Positions 8,874 through 17,542 of a DNA stretch of 64,000 nt are shown here, one piece after another. A program made the translations under genes and the position numbers. Source of the stretch: Methanosarcina sp. 2.H.T.1A.6 (lineage in GTDB: Archaea > Halobacteriota > Methanosarcinia > Methanosarcinales > Methanosarcinaceae); NCBI RefSeq assembly GCF_000979455.1, contig NZ_JJOY01000030.1, positions 306,239 to 370,238 of the forward strand, written 5' to 3'. Positions within the stretch are counted from its first letter, which is position 1, and each line of letters begins with the position of its first letter. A model generated the notes under the pieces. That model made no database searches, was not told the DNA's origin, and saw nothing but the letters and a program-made list of their open reading frames with translations.

Positions 8874-10080
8874 ATGACACATTTTGAAACTCTTAATTAT
8901 ATTAAAAACTCGTATAGTGAGCGGATTCGTCAGCTAACAGAAGAAAAGAAAGCCGGGAAAAAGATAGTTGGCACTTTATGCCTGTTCGTACCTGACGAGA
9001 TCATTTTTGCGGCAGGGGCAGACCGTGTTATACTCTGCGGGGGTAAGAATGATACCATATCCATAGCTGAGCAGTATTTACCCAGGAATATCTGTCCGCT
9101 TGTCAAATCTGTCCGCTTGTCAAATCTTCCTTTGGTTCGATCGTTAATAACGGTTGTTCAGGTGTAAAATCCTGCTCTCACTTTGGCCTGGTAGATATGG
9201 TCGTAGCTGAGAATACCTGCGATAGTAAAAAAAGACGTATGAATTAATGGGAGACTACGTTCCAACCTATGTGCTCGATCTTCCGCAGAAACCCGACAGC
9301 CCTGCTGCCGTAAAATATTTCCTGGATGAACTTAACAAATTCAAAGGCGTCATGGAACAGCTGACAGGTAATAAAGTCACAGTCGAACAATTAAAGAACG
9401 AAATAATCTCATCGAACGAGACAAGAAAGCTGCTTTACAGGCTCTATGACCTGCGAAAAAAGGACTCTCCGCCAATCAGTGGTGTGGATGTAATAAAGGT
9501 CATGCAAAAGCAGTATGTCTTATCGGCAGAAGACTTTAAAAAAGCCCTTCGCAATCTCATCGACGAAGCGGAGCAGGTCAAGGCTGATAAGGCTGATTAT
9601 AAGGCTGATTATAAGGCTGATTATAAGGCTGATTTTATCCACATGCCCAGAATAATGATCTCAGGCTGCCCGATGCCGGGCGGAAACACCAAAGTACCGG
9701 AGATTATAGAGAACAGGGGCGGTGTCATTGTCGTGGAGGAAAGTTGTACGGGCACGAGATCATTCTGGGACCTGGTAGACGAGAACAAAGATCCTATGAT
9801 TGCGCTGGCCGAACGCTATATCAAGATACCCTGTTCCTGCATGACTCCGAACGACAGGCGTATAGACAATATTCTGGAACTTGCAGGAGAGTTCAAAGTC
9901 GATGGTGTGGTGAACTATACCCTGCAGTTCTGCCACGGCTACAATATCGAGCGATATAAAGTACAGCAAGCGCTGAAGAATGCCGGGATACCTGTGCTTT
10001 CGATAGAGACGGACTACAGCGACTCGGATGTCGAGCAGATCGGACTCCGCGTGGACGCTTTCATGGAGATGCTTTCATGA
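8874..10080 (+). pseudogene. Double-cubane-cluster/2-hydroxyacyl-CoA dehydratase-like protein (HgdB/YjiM family), broken by two frameshifts
   Basis: The N-terminal part (8874 to about 9108) and the C-terminal part (from about 9230 to 10080) are in different frames. A perfect 17-bp tandem duplication at 9092-9125 and a missing A in the A-run near 9229 explain it. Undoing both gives a continuous protein through NNGCSGVKSC, ENTCDSKKKTYEL and MGDYVPTYVLDLPQK into the rest. Further cysteines (SGCPMPGG, ESCTG, CSCM, QFCHGY) match the cluster ligands of the HgdB/double-cubane family, which together with an activase drive low-potential reductions. A four-unit KADY repeat lies at about 9585-9637. The activase gene overlaps its end. 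Either a recent pseudogene or sequencing errors. Confidence 0.85.
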
Positions 10081-10844
10081 TCTCGGTGGGAATAGATTCG
10101 GGTTCGGCCACTACAAAAGCCGTTCTGGTAATTGACGGCCAAATGGTCACTCACAACATACGTCCAACAGGATTCGATATTTTATCAGCCGCAAAAAATG
10201 TGTACGAAGATGTGCTTTCTGATGCCGAAATTGACAAAAAAGATGTGACCGGGATATACGCAACCGGATATGGCAGGAACAGCATAAAGTTTGCCGATAG
10301 AGCAGTAAGCGAGATCACAGCCCACACAATGGGTGTCCATCATCTGTACCCGGCTGTCAACGGGATTATAGACATCGGAGGCCAGGACAGCAAGATTATC
10401 TCGGTAAATGACGGAAAAGTAACCGATTTTCTAATGAACGAAAAATGTGCGGCTGGAACGGGCAAATTCCTGGAATATACGGCAAAGGCACTTGAAGTGC
10501 CGATAGAGGAACTGGGGCGTCTGGCTCTCGCTTCAAAAAAACCTGCCAGCATAACAAGCATGTGTACCGTTTTTGCCGAGTCCGAAGTTATATCTCTCCG
10601 GGCGAGAGGCTTTAAAAAAGAGGATATTGCGGCAGGGCTCATTGAAAGTATTGCCAGAAGGGTTGCGGTTATGGTCCGACAGGTCGGGTTAAAACAAAAT
10701 GTGGCTTTCGTGGGCGGTGTCGCAAAAAACGCAGGAATTAAGGTATTTCTGGAAAAAGAACTGGGTGTTTCACTGTACGTACCTCCAGAACCGCAGATCA
10801 CGGGAGCACTCGGAGCTGCATTGTACGGGATCAGTAAAAGTTGA
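10077..10844 (+). CDS. ATP-dependent activase of a 2-hydroxyacyl-CoA dehydratase/double-cubane protein (BadF/HgdC/YjiL family)
   Basis: 255 residues with the ASKHA fold: phosphate-binding GIDSGSATTKAVL (residues 5-17), IDIGGQDSKII (about 98-108), and VGGVAKNAG near the end. Cys in NEKCAAGTGKFLE and Cys in SMCTVFAESE are the ligands that bridge a [4Fe-4S] cluster between two subunits. ATP hydrolysis drives electron transfer to the partner protein. Its ATG overlaps the stop of the upstream gene (ATGA), so translation is coupled; the partner is frameshifted while this gene is intact. Confidence 0.92.
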   Translation: MISVGIDSGSATTKAVLVIDGQMVTHNIRPTGFDILSAAKNVYEDVLSDAEIDKKDVTGIYATGYGRNSIKFADRAVSEITAHTMGVHHLYPAVNGIIDIGGQDSKIISVNDGKVTDFLMNEKCAAGTGKFLEYTAKALEVPIEELGRLALASKKPASITSMCTVFAESEVISLRARGFKKEDIAAGLIESIARRVAVMVRQVGLKQNVAFVGGVAKNAGIKVFLEKELGVSLYVPPEPQITGALGAALYGISKS

Positions 10845-10946
10845 GTAAGCTCTCTTTTGCTTATTTAAAATAAGGTTAATAACTTTCCATATTAGTTATT
10901 AATAAATAACAGAAAAAAATAACCCAAAAATAGGCAGTTAAACAAT

Positions 10947-11651
10947 TTAACGGTGTATAATATCATATAAACTAAGGTAAAACTTCAAATATTCATCATA
11001 GTCTGTATCATTAGCAGTTAATTCCTCAACTATATGATCGTACTTACCATTAGTATTTCTTGTAGAAGAAGGAAAGTCAAAAATCAGTTTGCTATTCCTC
11101 CAGTCTAGTGTTATTGTAACGTATTGTAGTTTTTCATCTCTCAATACTGACGGAGGTTCATTCCATAACTCTTTATCATCAAATAACTCGCATTCGACAA
11201 GTGCTGGAGATAAATATTTGTTTGTATAAGATACAAAAAGAGTGGCTATATCTAATGCGTCTTCAACTTCTTCTTTGTTTGGATTTTTGTATTCGTGTTC
11301 TAAAAGATTTCTTTTTCTATTAATTTTGTTCAGAATTCTCGGCGAAATAATCCCAATGCTATTTAAGAATTCAATCTTTTTAGGAAATCTCCATCTTTTT
11401 GATTTTTCAGATAAGCCAAATCCAATTAATAATGAATCTAATTGAGAATCGATAGCTCTTTTTGTATTCGATAACGAGTTAACTAAATGATGCTCATATT
11501 CAGCTATTAAATCAAATTCTGCAAATTTAAGAAACTCACTTGGTGGGATATCAAAATCTGTTTCAATAATTTCATGATTAGAAGCTGCTATTCCACCTTT
11601 AGTAATAAAAGGATAAAGAGACTCCAAACTAGTCGTTTCCACGCATATCAC
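10947..11651 (-). CDS. Unknown protein with HEPN-like motif
   Basis: 234 residues, lower GC than neighbours. Residues about 88-140 form a helical stretch with RNLLEH (114-119), the R-x4-H signature of many HEPN domains, followed by a helix (VEDALDIATLFVSY) as in small HEPN proteins. HEPN domains are common in RNases of toxin and defence systems, but no partner nucleotidyltransferase or nuclease lies next to it. The start is ambiguous: GTG 11651 as listed, or GTG 11642, which has a better-spaced AGAGTG. The family call is inference from one motif. Confidence 0.6.
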   Translation of the reverse strand: MICVETTSLESLYPFITKGGIAASNHEIIETDFDIPPSEFLKFAEFDLIAEYEHHLVNSLSNTKRAIDSQLDSLLIGFGLSEKSKRWRFPKKIEFLNSIGIISPRILNKINRKRNLLEHEYKNPNKEEVEDALDIATLFVSYTNKYLSPALVECELFDDKELWNEPPSVLRDEKLQYVTITLDWRNSKLIFDFPSSTRNTNGKYDHIVEELTANDTDYDEYLKFYLSLYDIIHR

Positions 11652-11699
11652 TCTTAAAGAAATAATCGATTAATATAAGTCGAATATGCTAGAAACCTT

Positions 11700-12299
11700 T
11701 TACGGTTTCGCTCTTATCTTTCTGAAAACGTCCTTAATAGCCAGTTTTTTTGCTTCCAGTACGGTGAAACCGGCATCTTCTATATTCTCCAGAGTATGTC
11801 TTATCGAATGATCCCCGAACAGGAACAAAAGGACAGGATTGATTAAGTCTTCCAACAGGGAAATTAAGGGATTACTGCTCCGCACGTGCTCAAGGGCCAT
11901 CAGCTCACCTGAAAGTTTCAGAACCCGCCTCATTTCTTCAAGAGCTTTCACAGGGTCAGGAACTGTGCAGAGGACAAAAGTCGTTACCACATAATCAAAG
12001 CTCCTATCCGGAAATTCCAGGTGCTCGGCATCCATAAGGAGAAGAGAAACGTTTGGCATGCCCATGGCTTTCTTTCTGGCGATATCAAGCATCCCTTCAC
12101 TGGCATCGATTCCTGTAACCAGAGAGTTTGAAGGGTAGTATTTAAGATTCTTTCCGGTCCCAACCCCGACTTCCAGGATATTTCCGCTCAGGCCTGAAAA
12201 CGCCTCTTTTCTCCATCTCCGGAAAAAGAGAAGTTCCAGAGGTAAATCTATCAGCTCATAGATCGGAGAGATCCGGTTGTACTTTGAAGCTGAGGACAT
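11700..12299 (-). CDS. Class I SAM-dependent methyltransferase (UbiE-like)
   Basis: 199 residues from ATG 12299, chosen because it aligns with the start of the neighbouring paralogue; the frame opens at 12326. It has the SAM-binding glycine motif EVGVGTGKNL, the acidic residue at the end of strand 2 (GIDASEGML), and the motif II region DYVVTTFVLCTVPDP. The two tandem copies share most residues, so this is a local gene duplication. The substrate is unknown; quinone- or lipid-type acceptors are typical of this group. No clear Shine-Dalgarno sequence is seen. Confidence 0.88.
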   Translation of the reverse strand: MSSASKYNRISPIYELIDLPLELLFFRRWRKEAFSGLSGNILEVGVGTGKNLKYYPSNSLVTGIDASEGMLDIARKKAMGMPNVSLLLMDAEHLEFPDRSFDYVVTTFVLCTVPDPVKALEEMRRVLKLSGELMALEHVRSSNPLISLLEDLINPVLLFLFGDHSIRHTLENIEDAGFTVLEAKKLAIKDVFRKIRAKP

Positions 12300-12369
12300 C
12301 TTTGGGATTGTAGACATTGTAATCAAGTACTCTGACTCAAAAATATTACGGACTTAGGAATCAAAAACA

Positions 12370-12969
12370 TTATGGACTTGCCCGAATTTTTTTGAATACA
12401 TCCTTAAAAGCCAGATTCTTTTCTTCCATGATAGTGAATCCAGCCTTTCTTATGTTCCCCACAGTATCTCTGGTCACCTCATCTCCGATAATGGAAAACA
12501 TAATCGGATTGATTAAAATTTCAAATTTGGAAATAAGATTGTTACCGCTGCGCATGTGTTCAATGGCGATCAACTCCCCTGAGGGCTTCAGGACGCGCCT
12601 CATTTCTTTTAGAGCCTTCACGGGATCGGGGACTGAACAGAGGACAAAAGTTGTGACAACATAGTCGAAGGTATTGTCCGGAAATTCCATGTTTTCGGCA
12701 TCCATAGGGAGAAGAGTAATATTCTGCATGCCTCTGGATTTCTCACGGGCTTTTTCAAGCATACCTTCACTAATATCGATTCCTGTTACCGAAGAGCCCT
12801 CCGGGTAATACTTCAGATTCCTTCCTGTCCCTACCCCTACTTCAAGAACTTTGCCTTTGAGGCTTGATAGAGCTTCGTCCCTCCATTTTCCGTAGAGAAA
12901 AATCTCTATCGGTGCCTCCATGAGATCGTAGACCGCAGAAATTCGGTTATACTTTGAGACCACGGACAT
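12370..12969 (-). CDS. Class I SAM-dependent methyltransferase (UbiE-like), paralogue
   Basis: 199 residues, the tandem duplicate of the methyltransferase just downstream, with the same KYNRIS N-terminus, EVGVGTGRNL glycine motif, GIDISEGML and DYVVTTFVLCSVPDP. The C-terminus (KDVFKKIRASP) also matches its twin. The genes are separated by about 70 bases and probably co-transcribed. Likely function is methylation of a small hydrophobic acceptor; neighbours give no further clue. Confidence 0.88.
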   Translation of the reverse strand: MSVVSKYNRISAVYDLMEAPIEIFLYGKWRDEALSSLKGKVLEVGVGTGRNLKYYPEGSSVTGIDISEGMLEKAREKSRGMQNITLLPMDAENMEFPDNTFDYVVTTFVLCSVPDPVKALKEMRRVLKPSGELIAIEHMRSGNNLISKFEILINPIMFSIIGDEVTRDTVGNIRKAGFTIMEEKNLAFKDVFKKIRASP

Positions 12970-12985
12970 TAAACAAATTTATGTT

Positions 12986-13540
12986 TTATTTCCGGATATC
13001 TCTTCTCCTCAGGCACGCTACTGCTAATAACCCGACAAGCACAGGAATGGCTTCAAATCCCGGGGATTCCTGTTCCCCGGTTGCGTTGTCTGGAACTTCG
13101 GGAGCTTGCTGTTCCGGAGTTGCATTGCTTACCGGCACTTCGGTGGCTGCTTGTTCTTCGGTAGTATTGTTTACCGGGACTTCGGAAGCTGGCTGTTCCG
13201 TTGCACTCGCCGAGGATTCAGTTGCGTTAACGGTTGTTTCGGATGGGGTTTCTGATGTGACTTGTGGATAATCATCAGGATTTCCTGGAAAAGTCAGGGC
13301 ATTTATTTCAACCAGATTCGTAAACCCGTCCCCGTCCGAGTCAAGATTTTCGATTGCGACAAAATTCTTTCCACTTCCTGCGTATGCTCTACCATAAGGA
13401 TTTCTGGCTTCTCCGTTATGACAGGTAGCGCACGAATCAAGCCTTGTGCCTGCAGTATCATAGTGCTGATTGAAAGATGTCAAATAATTGGGTTTAGCTG
13501 ATGCCATTGGTGCCCCTATCAAAGCTACCACTGCAAGCAA
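12986..13540 (-). CDS. Predicted surface-anchored mono-heme c protein with PGF-CTERM tail
   Basis: 184 residues from a TTG start at 13540. The frame continues upstream without ATG/GTG/TTG to an ATA at 13567 that would complete a normal signal peptide (NYKQIILLLLAVVALIG). After the signal peptide comes CATCHN, a CxxCH heme c site, then a calcium-binding-like DSDGDGFTNLVEI loop followed by TFPGNPDDYP. Next is a Thr/Ser/Pro/Glu-rich, glycosylation-prone linker. The end is ESPGF, a hydrophobic helix and RRRDIRK: a PGF-CTERM archaeosortase signal. It is therefore an exported, lipid-anchored protein probably carrying one heme c. GGGGAG lies at 13571-13576. The true start codon is unresolved. Confidence 0.85.
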   Translation of the reverse strand: MLAVVALIGAPMASAKPNYLTSFNQHYDTAGTRLDSCATCHNGEARNPYGRAYAGSGKNFVAIENLDSDGDGFTNLVEINALTFPGNPDDYPQVTSETPSETTVNATESSASATEQPASEVPVNNTTEEQAATEVPVSNATPEQQAPEVPDNATGEQESPGFEAIPVLVGLLAVACLRRRDIRK

Positions 13541-13946
13541 CAGTAAAATAATTTGTTTATAATTTATATTCTCCCCACTCCTTTCCCGATTATGATGCTA
13601 ATAAATGAGTTGTCCACCAGATATTTAAGTACTCTTGATGTGGGGCCAGATAGAAATTTACTTCAAGTTTTCCGCTGCATCTAAGGTTATCAAGAGACAT
13701 AGTTTACGAAGAAGAGATAATTAGCGAAGTACTGATTCTGACATTTTTACTAAAAATGGCAAAAATCCGCATTATTCACTTACTTTACAGGAAACTTCCT
13801 GAAAACCGATTCATATTTAAGTATTCGGAATAATACCACGCTGCGGATTTTATACGTCTTGTATGCCTGCAAACTAAGAATTTGATAGAAACTTCATACA
13901 AGCTCACAATATCATTTATCCCAAGGAATTCTTATTACATAAAGAC

Positions 13947-13998
13947 TCTCACATTATAGATTTATTTCACAATCTCACACTATAGATTTACTTCACAA
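13947..13998. repeat. 26-bp tandem direct repeat, two copies, upstream of argH
   Basis: Two adjacent 26-bp units beginning TCTCACA and ending TTCACAA differ at two positions. They occupy most of the argH leader and end 18 bases before its ATG, so the second copy may include promoter or transcript-start sequence. Confidence 0.8.
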
Positions 13999-14016
13999 TT
14001 ATACAGAGGAAAACCG

Positions 14017-15492
14017 ATGAGCAACATTTTACGCAGAGGCAGGCTTGAAGCTGCCCCGGACAAAGAAATTTTACATTACACCTCCTCTATGGAGGCTGAC
14101 AGGTGGATTTTTAACGCGGATATAGCAGTGGATCTTGCCCATACAGTAATGCTGAGAGAGCAGGGGATCATAAAGGAAGAAGACTGCGGAAAAATCCTTA
14201 GCGGGCTTTTGAAAATAAGGGAAGAAGGAATGGAAAAGCTCGACTTTAGCTACGAGGACATACACATATCCCTTGAGTCCAGGCTCATCGATATGGTTGG
14301 GGAAGATGTGGGAGGCAGGATGCACTCCGGGCGCTCGAGAAACGATGAGGTTGCAACCTGCATCAGGCTGACCCTAAGAGAAGAACTCACCGGACTGCTC
14401 GAAGAGCTCTTTGCCCTCAGAAAAACTCTTGTCACCCTTGCAGGAAAACACACTGAAACCCTCATGCCAGGCTTTACTCACCTTCAGCATGCACAGCCAA
14501 CTACTCTTGCCCATCACCTCTGTGCCCACGAAGCAGCTCTCGGCAGGGACTTTGACCGGGTTCAGGACGCTTTTTCAAGGGTAAACCTCTGCCCGCTCGG
14601 AGCTGCTGCATTTGCTTCTACAGGCTTTAACCTTAACAGGAAACGGACTCAGGAACTCCTGGGCTTTGATGGACTGCTGGAAAATTCAATGGATGCGGTT
14701 AGCAGTAGGGATTTCCTTATAGAGTGCGCCTCAGTATTTTCAAACCTCATGATAAACCTGAGCCGGATGGCTGAAGAACTTGTAATCTGGTCTTCTTCCG
14801 AGTTCAATTTCATCGAACTGGATGATATGTACGCTTCCACTTCTTCGATTATGCCCCAGAAGAAAAACCCGGATACTGCAGAATTAATGCGCGGGAAAAC
14901 CGGAGTGGCTGTGGGAACTCTTATGTCCCTGCTTACAATCTGCAAAGGCCTGCCCCTGAGTTATAACCGCGACCTGCAGGAAGCAACTCCCAATATCTGG
15001 CGTTCGGTAGAAAATTCCAGGGCATCGGCCAGGGTAATGGAAGGAATGGTAAGGACCATGAAAATCCATAAGGATGTGCTTGCAGCCCAGTCCACCACAG
15101 GTTTTACAACGGCTACCGAGCTTGCAGATACATTTGTAAGAGAAACCGGAATTCCTTTCAGAACTGCCCACCAGATTGTCGGGATACTTGCAAAGGAAAT
15201 GGAAAAACCCACAATGGAAAAAATCGACTCCGTGGCTGAAGTTGTGCTTGGAGAGTCGCTTTCAAGCAGGGGATTGACGGAAAAGATGGTAAAGGAAGCC
15301 CTTGATCCGGTCTCCAATATAACGAGAAGAAAGATTGCAGGAGGGCCTGCTCCGGAAGAAATGCAGCATTACCTTGGAAAGCGGCAGACTGAACTTGAAC
15401 TGAACGAGCAGGAGATTGCAACTCTTAAAGATTCAATCGACTCGGCTTTTGAGAACCTGCTTGCAGTAGTTGAAGAATACAGGAAAGCCTGA
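14017..15492 (+). CDS. argH: Argininosuccinate lyase
   Basis: 491 residues. It splits argininosuccinate into arginine and fumarate, the last step of arginine synthesis. The family signature with the catalytic serine loop is complete (SSIMPQKKNPD, about residues 283-293), and GRMHSGRSRNDEV and the TLMPGFTHLQHAQPTT helix are present. ATG follows AGAGGAAAACCG, a good ribosome-binding site. Length is normal for archaeal ArgH. It is not linked here to other arginine genes. Confidence 0.97.
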   Translation: MSNILRRGRLEAAPDKEILHYTSSMEADRWIFNADIAVDLAHTVMLREQGIIKEEDCGKILSGLLKIREEGMEKLDFSYEDIHISLESRLIDMVGEDVGGRMHSGRSRNDEVATCIRLTLREELTGLLEELFALRKTLVTLAGKHTETLMPGFTHLQHAQPTTLAHHLCAHEAALGRDFDRVQDAFSRVNLCPLGAAAFASTGFNLNRKRTQELLGFDGLLENSMDAVSSRDFLIECASVFSNLMINLSRMAEELVIWSSSEFNFIELDDMYASTSSIMPQKKNPDTAELMRGKTGVAVGTLMSLLTICKGLPLSYNRDLQEATPNIWRSVENSRASARVMEGMVRTMKIHKDVLAAQSTTGFTTATELADTFVRETGIPFRTAHQIVGILAKEMEKPTMEKIDSVAEVVLGESLSSRGLTEKMVKEALDPVSNITRRKIAGGPAPEEMQHYLGKRQTELELNEQEIATLKDSIDSAFENLLAVVEEYRKA

Positions 15493-15520
15493 ATAAAGTG
15501 AACTAAAAGTAAAAAGCACA

Positions 15521-15625
15521 TTCAATAACACATTTAATTTCAATAACACATTTAATTTCAATAACGCCTTTAACTTTAATATTATTTAGATTTCATAGTA
15601 TCATACAAATTAGTATCATACAAAT
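15521..15625. repeat. Short tandem repeats between argH and gatD
   Basis: Three 18-bp units starting TTCAATAAC lie at 15521-15574, then two 15-bp units (TAGTATCATACAAAT) at 15596-15625. They fill the gatD leader, which ends about 35 bases later at the ATG. Confidence 0.8.
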
Positions 15626-15663
15626 TATACAGCATCTCAAAAATCAGCAGAAAGGGATCATTC

Positions 15664-16938
15664 ATGGAATTCAAACAGGGCGATCGGGTAAGCATTGAAA
15701 GGAACGGTACTGTCTATGAAGGCAAAGTAATGCCTTCCATGGAAGGATATATCACAATAAAAATGAACAGCGGGTATAACGCCGGTTTTTCCACTGATAA
15801 GGTAAGGGTAACCCTTCAGGAAAATAATGGAGAAACTGTAAACGGAGGAGGAAACGGCGTAAAAGAATGTAAAACAAGGGGAGAAAAACTTCCCGAACCC
15901 GGAAAAAAGCTCCCAAAAATCGCAATCCTTTCTACGGGCGGAACGATTGCAAGCAAGATCGACTACCGTACAGGCGCAGTCACATCCCAGTTTACTGCTG
16001 ACGATATCCTCGCTGCAATCCCGGAACTGAAGGAAATTGCGGACTTTAAAGGAAGGGTAATCTCAAGTATCCTCTCCGAAAACATGGACTCTGACTCCTG
16101 GCAAAACCTCGCGAAAGCAGTTGTCGAAGAAATAGAAGCCGGAGCTGAGGGAGTAATCATCACTCATGGAACAGACACGATGATGTACTCTGCTGCAGCC
16201 CTATCCTTTATGATAGAAACGCCTGTACCTGTCGTTTTCGTGGGTTCCCAGAGAAGTGCAGACCGTCCGAGCAGCGACAACGCCATGAACGCAATCTGCG
16301 CAGCCAGGGTTGCTATAAGCGAAATTGCCGAAATCGTGGTGGTTATGCACGGCACAACCTCTGATGATTTCTGTGAAATCCACCGCGGAACGAAAGTCAG
16401 GAAGATGCATACCTCCCGCAGGGATGCTTTCAAGTCCGTAAACTCCCTTCCGATAGGGACTGTAGACTACAGTACAGGAGAAATAAAGACTTTCATTGAC
16501 TATACCAGACGTGGAGAAAAGACCCTCAAATTCAAGCCGGGAATGGAACCGAAGTGTGCCATTGTGAAGTTCACTCCGGGGGCAGATCCGGCAGTCCTTG
16601 ACTATTATATAAATAACGGCTACAGAGGGCTTGTTATTGAGGGTACGGGTCTGGGCCACGTTTCCACAAAATGGATTCCCCTGCTCCGGAAGGTTGGAGA
16701 CGCAAAAATGCCTGTAATAGTTACATCCCAGTGCCTTAACGGCAGGATCTGCGACCGCGTTTATGATACGGGCCGTGATATGCTGAAAGCTGGTGCAATC
16801 GAAGGAGAAGATACTCTTCCCGAAACTGCTCTTGTCAAGCTTATGTGGGTACTTGGTCAGACAGATGATTTTGAAAAAGCTGTTGGTATGCTCAGGGAAG
16901 ACCTCGGCGGGGAAATTACTGAGTGTACATTGAAATAA
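15664..16938 (+). CDS. gatD: Glu-tRNA(Gln) amidotransferase subunit D
   Basis: 424 residues. GatD is the asparaginase-like subunit that releases ammonia from glutamine or asparagine for GatE to amidate Glu-tRNA(Gln). An N-terminal beta-barrel domain (residues 1-80) precedes the asparaginase core: catalytic Thr in STGGTIASK, then the THGTDTM motif, and the strand starting [20 protein letters not shown]. The AAAGGGATC ribosome-binding site precedes ATG. The partner gatE, which often follows gatD in archaea, is not downstream here and must be elsewhere. Confidence 0.96.
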   Translation: MEFKQGDRVSIERNGTVYEGKVMPSMEGYITIKMNSGYNAGFSTDKVRVTLQENNGETVNGGGNGVKECKTRGEKLPEPGKKLPKIAILSTGGTIASKIDYRTGAVTSQFTADDILAAIPELKEIADFKGRVISSILSENMDSDSWQNLAKAVVEEIEAGAEGVIITHGTDTMMYSAAALSFMIETPVPVVFVGSQRSADRPSSDNAMNAICAARVAISEIAEIVVVMHGTTSDDFCEIHRGTKVRKMHTSRRDAFKSVNSLPIGTVDYSTGEIKTFIDYTRRGEKTLKFKPGMEPKCAIVKFTPGADPAVLDYYINNGYRGLVIEGTGLGHVSTKWIPLLRKVGDAKMPVIVTSQCLNGRICDRVYDTGRDMLKAGAIEGEDTLPETALVKLMWVLGQTDDFEKAVGMLREDLGGEITECTLK

Positions 16939-16973
16939 AGAAATTCCGAGAAATACCCTCAATAGAAAAGAAT

Positions 16974-16991
16974 GAGCCCCGAAAGGGGTTC
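16974..16991 (+). terminator. Hairpin downstream of gatD
   Basis: GAGCCCC-GAAA-GGGGTTC forms a stem with a GNRA tetraloop (one G-U pair), 35 bases after the gatD stop. There is no long U-run directly after it; U-rich sequence occurs about 25 bases on. Probably a terminator or RNA 3' end structure. Confidence 0.5.
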
Positions 16992-17284
16992 ACCTACAAT
17001 CTTCTCTCCCTCCTGAGTCTTTTTTTGCACCTGTTTTCCAATTAACAGTTGGATTCATAGTTCCATGTTAGTTGGGTTCATAGCTGATATCCGGGCCTTG
17101 TTCATTATAAAAAGGATCAGATTCATTGTGGCATGAAATTACATTACTTAACATTACGCCTTATGTCTACTCCGATCTTGAATTTCCTCAGACAATATAC
17201 TTAAATAACAAAAAGCTCTTATGTACTATGCTAACAAGTGTCATGTTAACTAGTGGCAGAAGATTATATTGGTAGGTGTAGTAG

Positions 17285-17443
17285 ATGTTAGGAATCGATG
17301 ATCCACAGATCTGGCTTGCATATGTTTCTTGTGTATTAAGTGCTCTCGGATGTATGGTTTACGGGGCATTGAACTGGAAAAGCGAGGACGAAGAGCAGAC
17401 AGTGAAAAGCAGCACTCCAAAAGCAGCGGTTCAGGACCAGTAA
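17285..17443 (+). CDS. Symporter small accessory protein
   Basis: 52 residues: one hydrophobic helix (about 9-30, WLAYVSCVLSALGCMVYGAL) followed by NWKSEDEEQ and a polar tail. It begins MLGIDDPQIW, a pattern found in small proteins encoded just upstream of sodium:solute symporters. The symporter gene starts 100 bases downstream on the same strand, so the two very likely work together in the membrane. GTAGGTGTAGTAG precedes the ATG. Confidence 0.85.
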   Translation: MLGIDDPQIWLAYVSCVLSALGCMVYGALNWKSEDEEQTVKSSTPKAAVQDQ

Positions 17444-17542
17444 GCTGTGCCGGGAACCTCAGCTCAAAGTGCCTTTTTAATCAGACTTTTTTAACAACTC
17501 CTGCGAAAAAACAGCAACTTGAATTCTTCAGGAATGATTTTT

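Noticed and set aside
16201..16962. 253-codon minus-strand frame antisense to gatD
   Set aside because: Shadow of a confidently identified gene; the product has no recognisable domain.
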